Assembly: GCF_003713065.1 (NCBI RefSeq)
Contig: NZ_CP033433.1
Coordinates: 1,089,001-1,153,000, forward strand
From: Cohnella candidum
GTDB taxonomy: Bacteria > Bacillota > Bacilli > Paenibacillales > Paenibacillaceae
Direction of reading: 5' to 3'
Length of the DNA stretch: 64,000 nucleotides
Positions 18,588 through 27,262 of this stretch are shown here, one piece after another. The first letter of the stretch is position 1, and each line of letters opens with the position of its first letter. The notes below the pieces were generated by a model that was given only the letters and a program-made list of their open reading frames with translations, did not search any database and had not been told where the DNA came from. The position numbers and the translations under genes are program-made.

Positions 18588-19169
18588 ATGACACCGTGGT
18601 TAAGCGTCGTACTTTTCGGGGTGGCCGTCTTCGGTTTTTCGTGGCTTTCGCCCGGACGTCCGCGGGACGACCGCGCCGAAGGAGGGAGCGATCCCGCCTA
18701 TGATCGGTTGCTCGAGGATTTGGAATCGGAAAACCGCGAATTGCTGGACGCCGTCGCCAAGTTCAAGCAGGAGCAGGATGATAAGGTGAAGGGGCTCGTC
18801 AAGCAAATCGTCGAACTGGAACATCAAATGAAATCGGTCGCCGAGCAGAGCGCCGCCGCCGCGGCGGCGGCTACGGCAGCGTCCGCGCAGCCGGTCCCTG
18901 CGCCAGCCGCGCAAATGAGCGCGCAAGCGGTAGCCGAACCGGCACAGCCGCCGGCGGCTCCCGAACCCGCGCCGTCCGTCACGGTCGAAGCTCGGATGGA
19001 GGAGGAGGCGCTCCAGCCGACTTCCATTCGGGTCCGCTATGCGGAGTTGCTCGCCCTCCACGATAAAGGCCGGTCCGTCGAGCAAATCGCGAAAACGGCG
19101 GGCATGAACAAAGGCGAAGTGCAATTGATTTTGCAACTGGCGCGGCGGGAGGAAGAGCAGCTTGCGTAA
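18588..19169 (+). CDS. SwrB-like membrane-anchored protein (DUF6115-like)
   Basis: 193 residues: one N-terminal transmembrane helix (WLSVVLFGVAVFGFSWLS), a coiled-coil region (about 40-85), an Ala/Pro-rich linker, and a C-terminal helix-turn-helix-like module (YAELLALHDKGRSVEQIAKT, then GMNKGEVQLILQLARR). This layout and the position after sigD resemble B. subtilis SwrB (YlxL), which promotes flagellar basal body assembly. The match is by architecture and synteny, not strong identity. The stop overlaps the next gene by 8 nt. Confidence 0.65.
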   Translation: MTPWLSVVLFGVAVFGFSWLSPGRPRDDRAEGGSDPAYDRLLEDLESENRELLDAVAKFKQEQDDKVKGLVKQIVELEHQMKSVAEQSAAAAAAATAASAQPVPAPAAQMSAQAVAEPAQPPAAPEPAPSVTVEARMEEEALQPTSIRVRYAELLALHDKGRSVEQIAKTAGMNKGEVQLILQLARREEEQLA

Positions 19170-19707
19170 ACACCGTAAATGGCTGATGGGCTTCGGCATC
19201 GGCATTATCGTCGGCGCCTGCATGCTGCAGTTGATCCAGTTCGCGAAGGATCAGGATCAGCAAATGATGGTGGCGGACGGGGCGAAAACCTACACCCAGC
19301 AGCAACTGGATGACGAAGTCGCCAAAGCGCTCGAGGAAGCCAAAAACAAGCTGCCCGATCCGACGCCGTCCAGCGCTGCCGCCGTAAAGCCGGGTAACGC
19401 CGCCGCGACGAATCAGACCGGAGAAGCGTCTCCGTCTGCTTCCCCTGCGCCGTCTGCTTCCGCCTCTCCGGCGGGCTCTGCACTATCTGACGGGGGCGGC
19501 GAAAGCGTCAAGGCGCTCTACATCACGAACGGGATGAGCCTGCGGACCGTCGCGCTGAGCCTGCAAGCGCTCGGCCTCATCGAAGACGCCGACGACTTCA
19601 CGGAAGCCGCCCGTTCGATCAGCCGCAAAATGGAGGTCGGCACCGCTGAATTCAAAGGCAAACCGACCTACAAAGAAATCATAGCCGAGCTCACCCGCAA
19701 AAAGTGA
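19162..19707 (+). CDS. Membrane protein with MltG/YceG N-terminal-like domain
   Basis: 181 residues. A membrane helix (about residues 8-25, LMGFGIGIIVGACMLQL) is followed by a Ser/Ala/Pro linker and a C-terminal module (YITNGMSLRTVALSLQALG, then LIEDADDF). That module resembles the LysM-like part of endolytic transglycosylase MltG, but the catalytic YceG domain is absent. So this is not a transglycosylase; it may bind peptidoglycan. TTG start with GGAGGAAG upstream; last gene of the fla/che operon, followed by a strong terminator. Confidence 0.65.
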   Translation: MRKHRKWLMGFGIGIIVGACMLQLIQFAKDQDQQMMVADGAKTYTQQQLDDEVAKALEEAKNKLPDPTPSSAAAVKPGNAAATNQTGEASPSASPAPSASASPAGSALSDGGGESVKALYITNGMSLRTVALSLQALGLIEDADDFTEAARSISRKMEVGTAEFKGKPTYKEIIAELTRKK

Positions 19708-19728
19708 TCGAAGCACCGTATCATGAAT

Positions 19729-19759
19729 CCTGTTGAGCCGCTCAACAGGTTTTTCTTTT
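19729..19759 (+). terminator. Rho-independent terminator of the fla/che operon
   Basis: CCTGTTGAG-CCG-CTCAACAGG, a 9-bp perfect stem, is followed by TTTTTCTTTT. It begins 22 nt after the last operon stop codon. Confidence 0.92.
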
Positions 19760-19898
19760 GGTCGAACACCCAGAAAAACTCGTATCATGCGAATACGGTC
19801 GGAGCGTCTTACGTATCCAGAATCGTCCCAAAGGCGCTCGAAAGCACATTATCCACGTCGTAACTAGTAAACTCCAGAAGCCAAAGAGCGGGTGTCCA

Positions 19899-19975
19899 GA
19901 GGGCGCAGCGCCTCGGAATCCCCCTTCCGGGGAAGGGGGACTTAGGGGGTTGGCGATATCCCTAGGGGGTAGGCG
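19899..19975 (+). repeat. Hairpin-rich G-run element upstream of rpsB promoter
   Basis: Seen directly: an imperfect hairpin around GGCGCAGCGCC (19902-19912), a strong hairpin CCCCCTTCC-GG-GGAAGGGGG (19920-19939), and two similar 15-nt direct repeats starting CTTAGGGGG (19941) and CCTAGGGGG (19961). Four runs of at least four G lie close together. It looks like an interspersed repeat of the kind scattered in Paenibacillaceae spacers; the copy number in this genome is unknown. Confidence 0.55.
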
Positions 19976-19986
19976 GAAATACCGCA

Positions 19987-20015
19987 TTGCGCAGGGCTGA
20001 CGGATATGGTATAGT
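19987..20015 (+). promoter_or_regulatory. Sigma-A promoter of rpsB
   Basis: TTGCGC (19987-19992), 17-nt spacer, TATAGT (20010-20015). Transcription would start near 20022. The next bases form GTGTG-AAAAAA-CACAC (20024-20039), a small hairpin at the 5' end of the transcript. Confidence 0.8.
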
Positions 20016-20164
20016 ATCTGTCGGTGTGAAAAAACACACGTCGTTCAATTTCGTCAACGGTGCTCCCAAAGCAGGCATGCCTCCACCGGGAGTTTTGGCG
20101 AAAGATGCGAGCGGCGGAGGAGATTCACCTACAAAAAACCATTTTATCAGGAGGTGCAGTGAAG

Positions 20165-20863
20165 ATGGCAGTAATTTCCATGAAGCAGCTTCTCGAAGCT
20201 GGGGTACACTTCGGCCACCAAACTCGTCGTTGGAACCCGAAAATGGACAAGTACATCTTTACGGAACGGAACGGCATTTACATTATCGACCTGCAAAAAA
20301 CGGTCAAGAAAGTCGACGAGGCTTACAATTTCGTACGCCAGCTGGCTGAAAACGGCGGCACGATGCTGTTCGTCGGCACGAAGAAACAAGCGCAAGACTC
20401 CGTGAAAGACGAAGCGGAACGCGCAGGCATGTACTACATCAACCAACGCTGGCTCGGCGGCACGCTGACCAACTTCTCCACGATCCAGAAGCGGACCGAC
20501 CGTCTGCATCAACTGGCCAAGTGGGAAGAGGACGGCACGTTCGAAGTCCTGCCGAAGAAAGAAGTCATCCTTCTCCGCAAGGAGAAAGAGCGCCTGGAGA
20601 AATTCCTGGGCGGCATCAAAAACATGCGCAAACTTCCGGACGCGCTGTTCATCATCGACCCGCGCAAAGAGCGCATCGCGGTCGCCGAAGCTCGCAAGCT
20701 CGGCATCCCGATCGTCGGCATCGTCGATACGAACTGCGACCCTGACGAGATCGACTACGTCATCCCGGGCAACGACGACGCTATCCGCGCCGTTAAGCTG
20801 CTGACGGCGAAAATGGCCGACGCTATCGTCGAAGCTCACCAAGGCGAAGAAACGACGGCGTAA
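20165..20863 (+). CDS. rpsB: 30S ribosomal protein S2
   Basis: 232-residue S2. The N-terminal [20 protein letters not shown] and the stretch [18 protein letters not shown] are diagnostic, as is [23 protein letters not shown] 20165 is used because GGAGGTG lies 7 nt upstream; earlier in-frame starts have no Shine-Dalgarno and would add a non-homologous tail. A terminator-like hairpin separates it from tsf. The 143-nt leader could hold S2 autoregulation. Confidence 0.98.
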   Translation: MAVISMKQLLEAGVHFGHQTRRWNPKMDKYIFTERNGIYIIDLQKTVKKVDEAYNFVRQLAENGGTMLFVGTKKQAQDSVKDEAERAGMYYINQRWLGGTLTNFSTIQKRTDRLHQLAKWEEDGTFEVLPKKEVILLRKEKERLEKFLGGIKNMRKLPDALFIIDPRKERIAVAEARKLGIPIVGIVDTNCDPDEIDYVIPGNDDAIRAVKLLTAKMADAIVEAHQGEETTA

Positions 20864-20884
20864 GGGAAACCATTACAGACAGTC

Positions 20885-20925
20885 AAAGGGTGGTCAGAAG
20901 CGAACCTTCTCACCGCCCTTTTTTT
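20885..20925 (+). terminator. Terminator or attenuator between rpsB and tsf
   Basis: AAGGGTGGTCAGAAG pairs with CTTCTCACCGCCCTT with one mismatch and one G-U pair; seven T follow. tsf lies downstream without a strong own promoter, so partial read-through is likely. Confidence 0.82.
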
Positions 20926-20939
20926 AAAAACATAAGTGT

Positions 20940-20974
20940 CGCTCAGCGTGCGCTTGAGCACGCTACATAGAGCG
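20940..20974 (+). promoter_or_regulatory. Inverted repeat in tsf leader
   Basis: AGCGTGC-GCTTGA-GCACGCT (20945-20964) is a perfect 7-bp stem, extended by CGCTC/GAGCG on the outside (20940-20944 and 20970-20974). It lies just before the tsf Shine-Dalgarno (CAGGAGGG) and could affect tsf translation; no function is proven. Confidence 0.45.
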
Positions 20975-20996
20975 CGAATATCAGGAGGGAATCCAC

Positions 20997-21647
20997 TTGG
21001 CTATCAATGCAGCAGACGTTAAAACGCTTCGCGAAAGAACCGGAGCGGGCATGCTCGATTGCAAAAAAGCGTTGGAAGAAGCGAACGGAGATCTGACGAA
21101 AGCAGCCGAGTTGCTTCGCGAGAAAGGCCTTGCGGCAGCAGCTAAGAAAGGCGACCGCATCGCGACGGAAGGCGTCGTCGAATCCTACATCCACGGCGGC
21201 GGCCGGATCGGCGTTCTCGTCGAAGTCAACTGCGAAACCGACTTCGTTGCGAAAACCGAGCAGTTCCGCGCTTTCGTGAAAGACATCGCGATGCAAATCG
21301 CGGCGGCTAACCCGAAATTCCTGGCCCGCGAAGAAGTTTCCCAAGAGGAACTCGACAAGGAAAAGGAAATCCTCCGCAACCAAGCCCTCAACGAAGGCAA
21401 GCCGGAGAAAATCGTCGACAAAATGGTCGAAGGCCGCATGAACAAATACTATGAAGAAAACTGCTTGCTGGAGCAAGCGTTCGTGAAGGATCCGGACAAA
21501 ACGATCACGACGCTGCTGAACGAGAAAATCGCCGCCATCGGCGAGAAAATCTCCATCCGCCGCTTTGCCCGTTTCGAACTGGGCGAAGGCTTGGAGAAAA
21601 AAGTAGACAACTTCGTCGAAGAGGTCATGGCCCAGGCGAAGCTGTAA
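20997..21647 (+). CDS. tsf: Translation elongation factor Ts
   Basis: 216-residue nucleotide exchange factor for EF-Tu. The UBA-like N-terminus has [18 protein letters not shown] and the core has [20 protein letters not shown]. It is shorter than the 293-residue B. subtilis protein, having a compact core, which fits Paenibacillaceae. TTG start with CAGGAGGG upstream; the sequence reads ttg-gct-atc. A terminator follows. Confidence 0.97.
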   Translation: MAINAADVKTLRERTGAGMLDCKKALEEANGDLTKAAELLREKGLAAAAKKGDRIATEGVVESYIHGGGRIGVLVEVNCETDFVAKTEQFRAFVKDIAMQIAAANPKFLAREEVSQEELDKEKEILRNQALNEGKPEKIVDKMVEGRMNKYYEENCLLEQAFVKDPDKTITTLLNEKIAAIGEKISIRRFARFELGEGLEKKVDNFVEEVMAQAKL

Positions 21648-21664
21648 TAAGCGATCGCCGTTTC

Positions 21665-21692
21665 GGGAACACGCCTGTGTTCCCTCTTTTTT
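21665..21692 (+). terminator. Rho-independent terminator after tsf
   Basis: GGGAACAC-GCCT-GTGTTCCC followed by TCTTTTTT; 8-bp perfect stem, 18 nt after the tsf stop. Confidence 0.9.
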
Positions 21693-21721
21693 AAACCCAC
21701 GACACGATGGAGGTAACGGAA

Positions 21722-22450
21722 TTGGAACGTCCCGTATTTAAACGCGTGGTGCTCAAGGTGAGCGGCGAGTCTTTGTCCGGCACGAACGGATACGGGATCG
21801 ACGCGGCGACCATCCTGTCGATCGCCGAGCAAGTGAAAGAAGTCATCGAACTCGGCGTCGAAGTCGCCATTGTCTGCGGCGGCGGCAACATTTGGCGGGG
21901 GATCGCCGGAAGCCAGAAGGGCATCGACCGTGCCACGGCCGATTACATGGGCATGCTGGCAACCGTCATGAACTCGCTGGCCCTGCAGGACGCGCTGGAA
22001 CAGATGGATGTGCCCAGCCGCGTGCAAACGTCGATCGCGATGCAGCAAATCGCCGAGCCTTACATTCGCCGGCGTGCGATCCGGCACCTGGAGAAAGGGC
22101 GCGTCGTCATTTTCGCGGCCGGCACCGGCAACCCGTTTTTCTCCACCGACACGACGGCCGCCCTGCGCGCCGCCGAGATCGAAGCGGAAGTCATCCTGAT
22201 GGCCAAAAACAAAGTGGACGGCGTCTACAGCGCCGACCCGTTCAAGGACGCGACCGCGGAGAAATACGATCAGCTCACGTACATGGACGTGCTGAACAAA
22301 AACCTCGGCGTCATGGATTCCACGGCTTCTTCTCTGTGCATGGACAATAATATTCCTCTTCTCGTGTTCGCGATTACCGAGAAAGGTAACATTAAACGTG
22401 CCGTGATGGGCGAGAAGATCGGCACGATCGTAAAAGGGAGTGTAGACTAA
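21722..22450 (+). CDS. pyrH: UMP kinase
   Basis: 242-residue amino-acid-kinase-fold UMP kinase making UDP from UMP and ATP. Signature blocks: [13 protein letters not shown] near the N-terminus, [13 protein letters not shown] (about residue 56) and [17 protein letters not shown] (about residue 138). TTG 21722 is preferred over ATG 21707, because the Shine-Dalgarno GGAGGT (21709-21714) overlaps that ATG and sits 7 nt before the TTG. frr starts directly after the stop. Confidence 0.96.
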   Translation: MERPVFKRVVLKVSGESLSGTNGYGIDAATILSIAEQVKEVIELGVEVAIVCGGGNIWRGIAGSQKGIDRATADYMGMLATVMNSLALQDALEQMDVPSRVQTSIAMQQIAEPYIRRRAIRHLEKGRVVIFAAGTGNPFFSTDTTAALRAAEIEAEVILMAKNKVDGVYSADPFKDATAEKYDQLTYMDVLNKNLGVMDSTASSLCMDNNIPLLVFAITEKGNIKRAVMGEKIGTIVKGSVD

Positions 22451-23005
22451 GTGCCTCAAGCGATCAAAAAAGACGCGGAAGAACGGATGGAGAAGGCGCT
22501 CGGCGCCTTGAAACGCGACTTGTCCACTCTGCGCGCGGGACGCGCATCCCCTGCCATGCTCGAGCGGGTGACCGCCGAGTATTACGGTGAGCCCACTCCG
22601 ATCAACCAGCTCGGCTCCATCACGACGCCGGACTCCAGGACGCTCGTCATCCAGCCGTGGGACAAATCGGCCCTGTCGGCGATCGAGAAAGCGATCCTTA
22701 AATCGGATCTCGGACTCAATCCCGCCAACGACGGCACGATCATCCGGATCGTGATTCCGCCGCTCACCGAGGAACGCCGCAAAGATCTCGCCAAGGAAAC
22801 GAAAAAATTCGGCGAGGAAGCGAAGGTGGCCATCCGCAACATCCGCAGGGATGCCAACGATGACATCAAGAAGAAAGAAAAAGACGAAATTTCCGAAGAC
22901 GAATCCAGACGGCACCAGGATGACGTCCAGAAGCTGACCGACCGTTACGTCGCCGAAGTGGACAAAATCCTCGCCGCCAAAGAAAAAGAAATCATGGAAG
23001 TGTAA
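22451..23005 (+). CDS. frr: Ribosome recycling factor
   Basis: 184 residues of normal RRF length; splits post-termination ribosomes with EF-G. Family blocks: [36 protein letters not shown] and the C-terminal helix [12 protein letters not shown] start immediately after the pyrH stop. A weak hairpin (23018-23049) lies behind it. Confidence 0.97.
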   Translation: MPQAIKKDAEERMEKALGALKRDLSTLRAGRASPAMLERVTAEYYGEPTPINQLGSITTPDSRTLVIQPWDKSALSAIEKAILKSDLGLNPANDGTIIRIVIPPLTEERRKDLAKETKKFGEEAKVAIRNIRRDANDDIKKKEKDEISEDESRRHQDDVQKLTDRYVAEVDKILAAKEKEIMEV

Positions 23006-23017
23006 GCTTAACGGATC

Positions 23018-23049
23018 AACCCCTCCGACAGGTGGGGTTTATTCTCTTT
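23018..23049 (+). terminator. Weak terminator-like hairpin after frr
   Basis: AACCCC-T-CC pairs with GG-T-GGGGTT around CGACA, with one mismatch, followed by a T-rich tract (TTTATTCTCTTTT). Probably partial, since uppS has no obvious promoter of its own. Confidence 0.6.
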
Positions 23050-23077
23050 TGTCAGGACACTCGAAGGGGGAACAGCC

Positions 23078-23887
23078 ATGAGCGGCCGTTTGTTCGGCGG
23101 TTGGCTCCGCAAGCTCATATCCGGTTCCGCCCGGCCGGAGGGCGCCGGCAGCCCGGACGCATCGGCGGATGACGCCGTGCCGTCGGGCGACAACATTCCC
23201 CGCCACGTCGCCGTCATTATGGACGGAAACGGGCGCTGGGCGAAATCGCGGGGGCTTCCCCGGATCGCGGGCCACCACAACGGCATGAAAGCGGTCAAGA
23301 GGATCGCGAAAGCGGCCGACCGTATCGGAGTGGAAGTCCTCACGCTGTATGCATTTTCCACGGAGAACTGGAAACGGCCGAAAGCCGAAGTCGAATTCCT
23401 GATGAAGCTGCCGCAGGAATTCCTCTCCATCGAGCTCGAGGAGCTGATCGAGAACAATGTTCAGGTGCGCATGATGGGCCAATTGGACAGCCTTCCGGAT
23501 CATACGCTGGCCGCGGTGAACGAAGCCGTCCGCAGGACGGAAGGCAATACGGGCCTCATTCTTAATTTCGCGCTTAACTACGGCAGCCGCGCCGAAATGG
23601 TGGAGGCGGCCCGAAGCTTGGCGCGCGAAGCCGCCCGCCATGAGCTCGATCCCGAATCCATCGACGATGAAGCGTTTAGCAAACGGCTGCTGACGGCCGG
23701 CCTGCCCGACCCGGACTTGCTCATCCGCACCAGCGGAGAGCTTCGTTTAAGCAATTTCATGCTGTGGCAGCTCGCTTACAGCGAATTTTGGTTCACGGAC
23801 ATTTATTGGCCGGAGTTCACCGAACAACATTTATTCGCCGCCGTCCGCGAGTACCAGCGGCGCGCGCGCCGCTACGGAGGACTGTGA
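23078..23887 (+). CDS. uppS: Isoprenyl (undecaprenyl) diphosphate synthase
   Basis: 269-residue cis-prenyltransferase that makes the C55 carrier lipid for cell wall synthesis. The catalytic Asp is D49 in VIMDGNGRWAK. The conserved RTSGELRLSNFMLWQLAY block near residue 218 binds isopentenyl-PP. An N-terminal extension of about 35 residues precedes the core (GRLFGGWLRKLISGSARP), longer than in Bacillus. cdsA begins 5 nt after the stop. Confidence 0.96.
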   Translation: MSGRLFGGWLRKLISGSARPEGAGSPDASADDAVPSGDNIPRHVAVIMDGNGRWAKSRGLPRIAGHHNGMKAVKRIAKAADRIGVEVLTLYAFSTENWKRPKAEVEFLMKLPQEFLSIELEELIENNVQVRMMGQLDSLPDHTLAAVNEAVRRTEGNTGLILNFALNYGSRAEMVEAARSLAREAARHELDPESIDDEAFSKRLLTAGLPDPDLLIRTSGELRLSNFMLWQLAYSEFWFTDIYWPEFTEQHLFAAVREYQRRARRYGGL

Positions 23888-23891
23888 CCCC

Positions 23892-24692
23892 ATGGTTCAA
23901 CGCATCGTAACCGGCGTGGTGGCTGGCGCCGCCTTCGCCGGATTGCTGTGGCTCGGCGGCTGGTATTATGCCGCCCTGCTGCTTGTCATGGCCTTTATCG
24001 GTTATCACGAATACGTCAAGCTGAACGGACAAGCCTGGGCCAGATGGGATGTCATTGCGGCATTCGTCGGCGTTTTGCTGCTCACGCTGACCCGGCTGCC
24101 CGACGGCTGGGGGATCGACTTGCCCTCATTCGAAACGGTTGTCTGGATTCTCATGTTCCTGCTGTTGTCGGCTACCGTATTCAGCAAAAACAAAACGACC
24201 CTGGAACACGCCGCCCTGCTGTTCCTCGGCGCGGTATACGTTGGAACGGGCTTTCATTACATGCTCGCGACGAGGGAAATGCCGCATGGCATCTTCTGGT
24301 CGGCCATCACCTTCGTCTGTATCTGGTCTTCGGATGCCGGAGCTTATTTCGTCGGCAAAGCGATCGGGAAGACGAAGCTTTGGCCGGCCATCAGTCCGAA
24401 CAAGACGATCGAGGGATCCGTCGGCGGCCTGGTTCTGGCGATCGTGGCCGGGCTCATCTTCGCCTGGTGCCGGCCGGAGTGGCTCGGATATGCGCAAGCC
24501 GCCGCGATCGGCGCAGTCGCCGCCGTGGCGGGACAGCTCGGCGATCTCATCCAATCCGCCTACAAGAGATGGCGGGGCGTGAAGGACTCCGGCCAATTGC
24601 TTCCCGGCCATGGAGGCATCCTGGATCGCACCGACAGCTGGCTGATCGTATTTCCTTTGGTCCACCTGCTCGGACTGCTGACGGTAAACTAA
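23892..24692 (+). CDS. cdsA: Phosphatidate cytidylyltransferase
   Basis: 266-residue polytopic membrane enzyme forming CDP-diacylglycerol from phosphatidate and CTP. The C-terminal CDP-DAG synthase signature is present: KRWRGVKDSGQLLPGHGGIL followed by DRTDS. About seven hydrophobic helices precede it. It sits between uppS and dxr as in most Bacillota, grouping membrane lipid and isoprenoid steps. Confidence 0.96.
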   Translation: MVQRIVTGVVAGAAFAGLLWLGGWYYAALLLVMAFIGYHEYVKLNGQAWARWDVIAAFVGVLLLTLTRLPDGWGIDLPSFETVVWILMFLLLSATVFSKNKTTLEHAALLFLGAVYVGTGFHYMLATREMPHGIFWSAITFVCIWSSDAGAYFVGKAIGKTKLWPAISPNKTIEGSVGGLVLAIVAGLIFAWCRPEWLGYAQAAAIGAVAAVAGQLGDLIQSAYKRWRGVKDSGQLLPGHGGILDRTDSWLIVFPLVHLLGLLTVN

Positions 24693-24736
24693 TTGAGTGC
24701 TGAAGCTTTGAAGTTACATAGCAAGGAGATAGACGC

Positions 24737-25882
24737 ATGAAGAAAATCGCCATTCTCGGCAGTACGGGCTCGATCGGCACGCAAACGCTGGACGTCGTCT
24801 CCCGGGAACCGGAAGCTTACGAAGTCGTCGGCCTGGGCGCCGGGACGAACGTGGAGCTTCTGCTCGAGCAAGCCGCCAAGTTCCGACCGCCTTACGTCTC
24901 CGTCGCCACCCGGGAGCTTGCGGATTCCATCCGCCATCGCGTCCCGGAGGGTACCCGCGTGCTGCACGGCGAAGAGGGCTTAAATGAAATCGCCGCGAAC
25001 GCGGGAGCGGATTACGTCGTCTGCGCGCTCGTCGGCAGTCTCGGACTCATCTCGACGCTCGCGGCCATCGATGCCGGGGCCGCGATCGGCCTGGCGAACA
25101 AGGAAACGCTCGTCACCGGCGGCCATATCGTCATGAGCCGGGCGGCCGAGAAAGGCGTCAAGATCCTCCCGGTGGACAGCGAGCATTCCGCGTTGTTCCA
25201 ATGTCTGAACGGGGAAGACCGCAAAGCGCTCAAACGCCTGATATTGACGGCGTCCGGAGGCAGCTTCCGCGACAAAACGCGGGACCAACTGAAGGACGTT
25301 ACGGTAGAGGATGCCCTCAAGCACCCGAACTGGAGCATGGGCGCGAAAGTGACGATCGACTCGGCGACGATGGCGAACAAAGGCCTCGAGGTCATCGAAG
25401 CCCATTGGCTGTTCGGCGTCCCGTACGACCGGATCGACGTCATGATCCACCCGGAAAGCATCGTCCATTCGATGGTGGAGTTCGAGGATACGAGCGTGAT
25501 GGCGCAGCTGGGCAACCCCGACATGCGGGTGCCGATCCAATACGCGCTCACCTACCCGGAACGGCGGCCATCGCCGGCTTCGCCGCTGGACCTGCTGGCT
25601 GCGGGAGCGCTGCATTTCCGGCCGATGGACTTCGGCCGTTATCCTTGCCTGCGGCTCGCTTACGAGGCCGGCCGCGCGGGCGGTACGGCGCCTGCCGTGT
25701 TCAACGCGGCGAACGAAACCGCCGTCGCCCGGTTCCTGCGCAAGGAAATTCCGTTCCTCGCGATCGAGGATATCGTGGAAACCGTGCTTAGCCGCCATGC
25801 GGCCGCGCCATCGCCGGATTTGGAGGCGATCCTGGATGCCGACCGCTGGGCCCGTTTGGAAGCAGATTCCATCGGCGGTTGA
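24737..25882 (+). CDS. dxr: 1-deoxy-D-xylulose 5-phosphate reductoisomerase
   Basis: 381 residues; the committed step of the MEP isoprenoid pathway, giving MEP with NADPH and a divalent metal. The NADPH-binding motif ILGSTGSIGTQTLDV is at the N-terminus, ANKETLVTGG near residue 120, the metal-site region VDSEHSALFQCL near residue 146, and HPESIVHSMVEF near residue 240. AAGGAGAT precedes the ATG. It supplies the isopentenyl-PP used by UppS upstream. Confidence 0.97.
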   Translation: MKKIAILGSTGSIGTQTLDVVSREPEAYEVVGLGAGTNVELLLEQAAKFRPPYVSVATRELADSIRHRVPEGTRVLHGEEGLNEIAANAGADYVVCALVGSLGLISTLAAIDAGAAIGLANKETLVTGGHIVMSRAAEKGVKILPVDSEHSALFQCLNGEDRKALKRLILTASGGSFRDKTRDQLKDVTVEDALKHPNWSMGAKVTIDSATMANKGLEVIEAHWLFGVPYDRIDVMIHPESIVHSMVEFEDTSVMAQLGNPDMRVPIQYALTYPERRPSPASPLDLLAAGALHFRPMDFGRYPCLRLAYEAGRAGGTAPAVFNAANETAVARFLRKEIPFLAIEDIVETVLSRHAAAPSPDLEAILDADRWARLEADSIGG

Positions 25883-25975
25883 CACCGCTTCTTGTCCCGT
25901 CCGTATTCTCTTGTATCGGCCCGGAGAATAATGTTAATCTAAGGACAGCCGTACGAGGCGACGGGAGTTGATGGC

Positions 25976-27235
25976 ATGCAAAATATACAGGTCGTTCTCG
26001 CGACCGTTCTGATGTTTTTCCTTCTTGTTTCCCTCCATGAATGGGGACACTTTTATTTCGCACGCCGGGCGTGCATTCTGGTTCGGGAATTCGCGATCGG
26101 CTTCGGGCCGAAGCTGTTCTCCGTGAAGAAGGGCGAAACCCGGTACACGATCCGGTTGCTGCCGATCGGCGGCTTCGTCCGGATGGCGGGCGAAGATCCG
26201 GAGGTCGTGGAGGTCCAGCCGGGCCAGACGATCGCCGTCCGGGTCAAAGACGATCGGGTCACGAAGCTTTACCTGGACCGGCTCGACGAACGGTCGAACG
26301 TGCTCCGCGGCGAAGTGAAGGCGATCGACCTCGAGCGCGATCTGTACGTCCGCTTGGACGTTGACGGCGAAGAGATGCGGCTTAACCTGCATAAGCAAGC
26401 GCTGGTGGTCGCCCGAGGCCGCGAAACGCAAATCGCGCCGATCGACCGCCAGTTCGGCAGCAAAACCGTCGGTCAGCGCGCGCTCGCGATTTTCGCCGGG
26501 CCGGTCATGAACTTCGTGCTGGCGTTCGTCCTGTTCGGCGTCGCCCTTCAAATGAACGGCGTCGTGGTCGACCATCCGACGAAAGTTTTCATTACCGGAG
26601 TGGTGGATCCTTCGCCGGCAGCGACAGCCGGTTTGAAGAAAGGCGATCGGGTCATCACGGTCAACGGTCAGGAAATCGGCGGGGACATCGACGCTTTCGT
26701 CAAGCTGATCGGCGATTCCGCCGGCAAGCCGATGAAATGGGTCGTCAACCGCGACGGGGCTGAAGTGCCTTTGACGGTAACGCCGGGTTCGGACGGCAAA
26801 GTCGGCATCTATCCCGGTCCGGAAAAGAGGCAGCCCGGCTTCGGCGAAACGCTCGGTTTGTCCGGGCAATCGATGGTGAACTGGACGAAGGTCATTTTCG
26901 ACGGTTTCCGCAAAATCGTCTTCGGCGAAGTCGGCCTCAAGGACATGAGCGGACCGGTCGGCACGACGAAGGTCACGCTGGATATCGCCCGCCAAGGGCT
27001 GCCGTATCTGACGAATTGGGCCGCCATTCTCAGCTTGTATCTCGGCATTTTCAACTTGCTGCCGATACCGGCGCTGGATGGAAGCCGTCTGTTGTTCCTC
27101 GGCATCGAAGCCGTCCGCGGACGGCCGATCGACCCGAACCGGGAAAGCATGGTTCACTTCATCGGCTTCGCGATGCTCATGCTGCTCATGGTGGTCGTCA
27201 CCTATAACGATATTTTAGGTTTGGTCAGAAAATAA
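25976..27235 (+). CDS. rseP: RIP metalloprotease RseP (site-2 protease)
   Basis: 419-residue intramembrane zinc protease. The HExxH motif is H21-E22-W-G-H25 in the first helix. A PDZ domain (about residues 200-280, PSPAATAGLKKGDRVITVNG) and the second active-site motif NLLPIPALDGSRL (about residue 360) are present. It cleaves anti-sigma factors and leftover signal peptides in other Bacillota. There is an unusually long segment, about residues 60-160, between the catalytic helix and the second membrane helix (VMNFVLAFVLFG). Confidence 0.94.
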   Translation: MQNIQVVLATVLMFFLLVSLHEWGHFYFARRACILVREFAIGFGPKLFSVKKGETRYTIRLLPIGGFVRMAGEDPEVVEVQPGQTIAVRVKDDRVTKLYLDRLDERSNVLRGEVKAIDLERDLYVRLDVDGEEMRLNLHKQALVVARGRETQIAPIDRQFGSKTVGQRALAIFAGPVMNFVLAFVLFGVALQMNGVVVDHPTKVFITGVVDPSPAATAGLKKGDRVITVNGQEIGGDIDAFVKLIGDSAGKPMKWVVNRDGAEVPLTVTPGSDGKVGIYPGPEKRQPGFGETLGLSGQSMVNWTKVIFDGFRKIVFGEVGLKDMSGPVGTTKVTLDIARQGLPYLTNWAAILSLYLGIFNLLPIPALDGSRLLFLGIEAVRGRPIDPNRESMVHFIGFAMLMLLMVVVTYNDILGLVRK

Positions 27236-27262
27236 GACGCTGTCAGGGGTTGGAGAACCGTT

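Larger units (their letters stand above)
19708..20164 (+). other. 457-bp spacer between fla/che operon and rpsB
   Basis: No convincing gene. Contents in order: the fla/che terminator (19729-19759), about 135 nt without clear signal, a hairpin-rich G/C element (19899-19975), a sigma-A promoter (19987-20015), and an rpsB leader of about 143 nt. Open frames here (for example 19758-20000) lack a Shine-Dalgarno sequence and any known domain. Confidence 0.8.

Noticed and set aside
19758-20000. 80-residue forward frame before rpsB
   Set aside because: Starts in the terminator T run and spans the hairpin element and the rpsB -35 box; no ribosome binding site.
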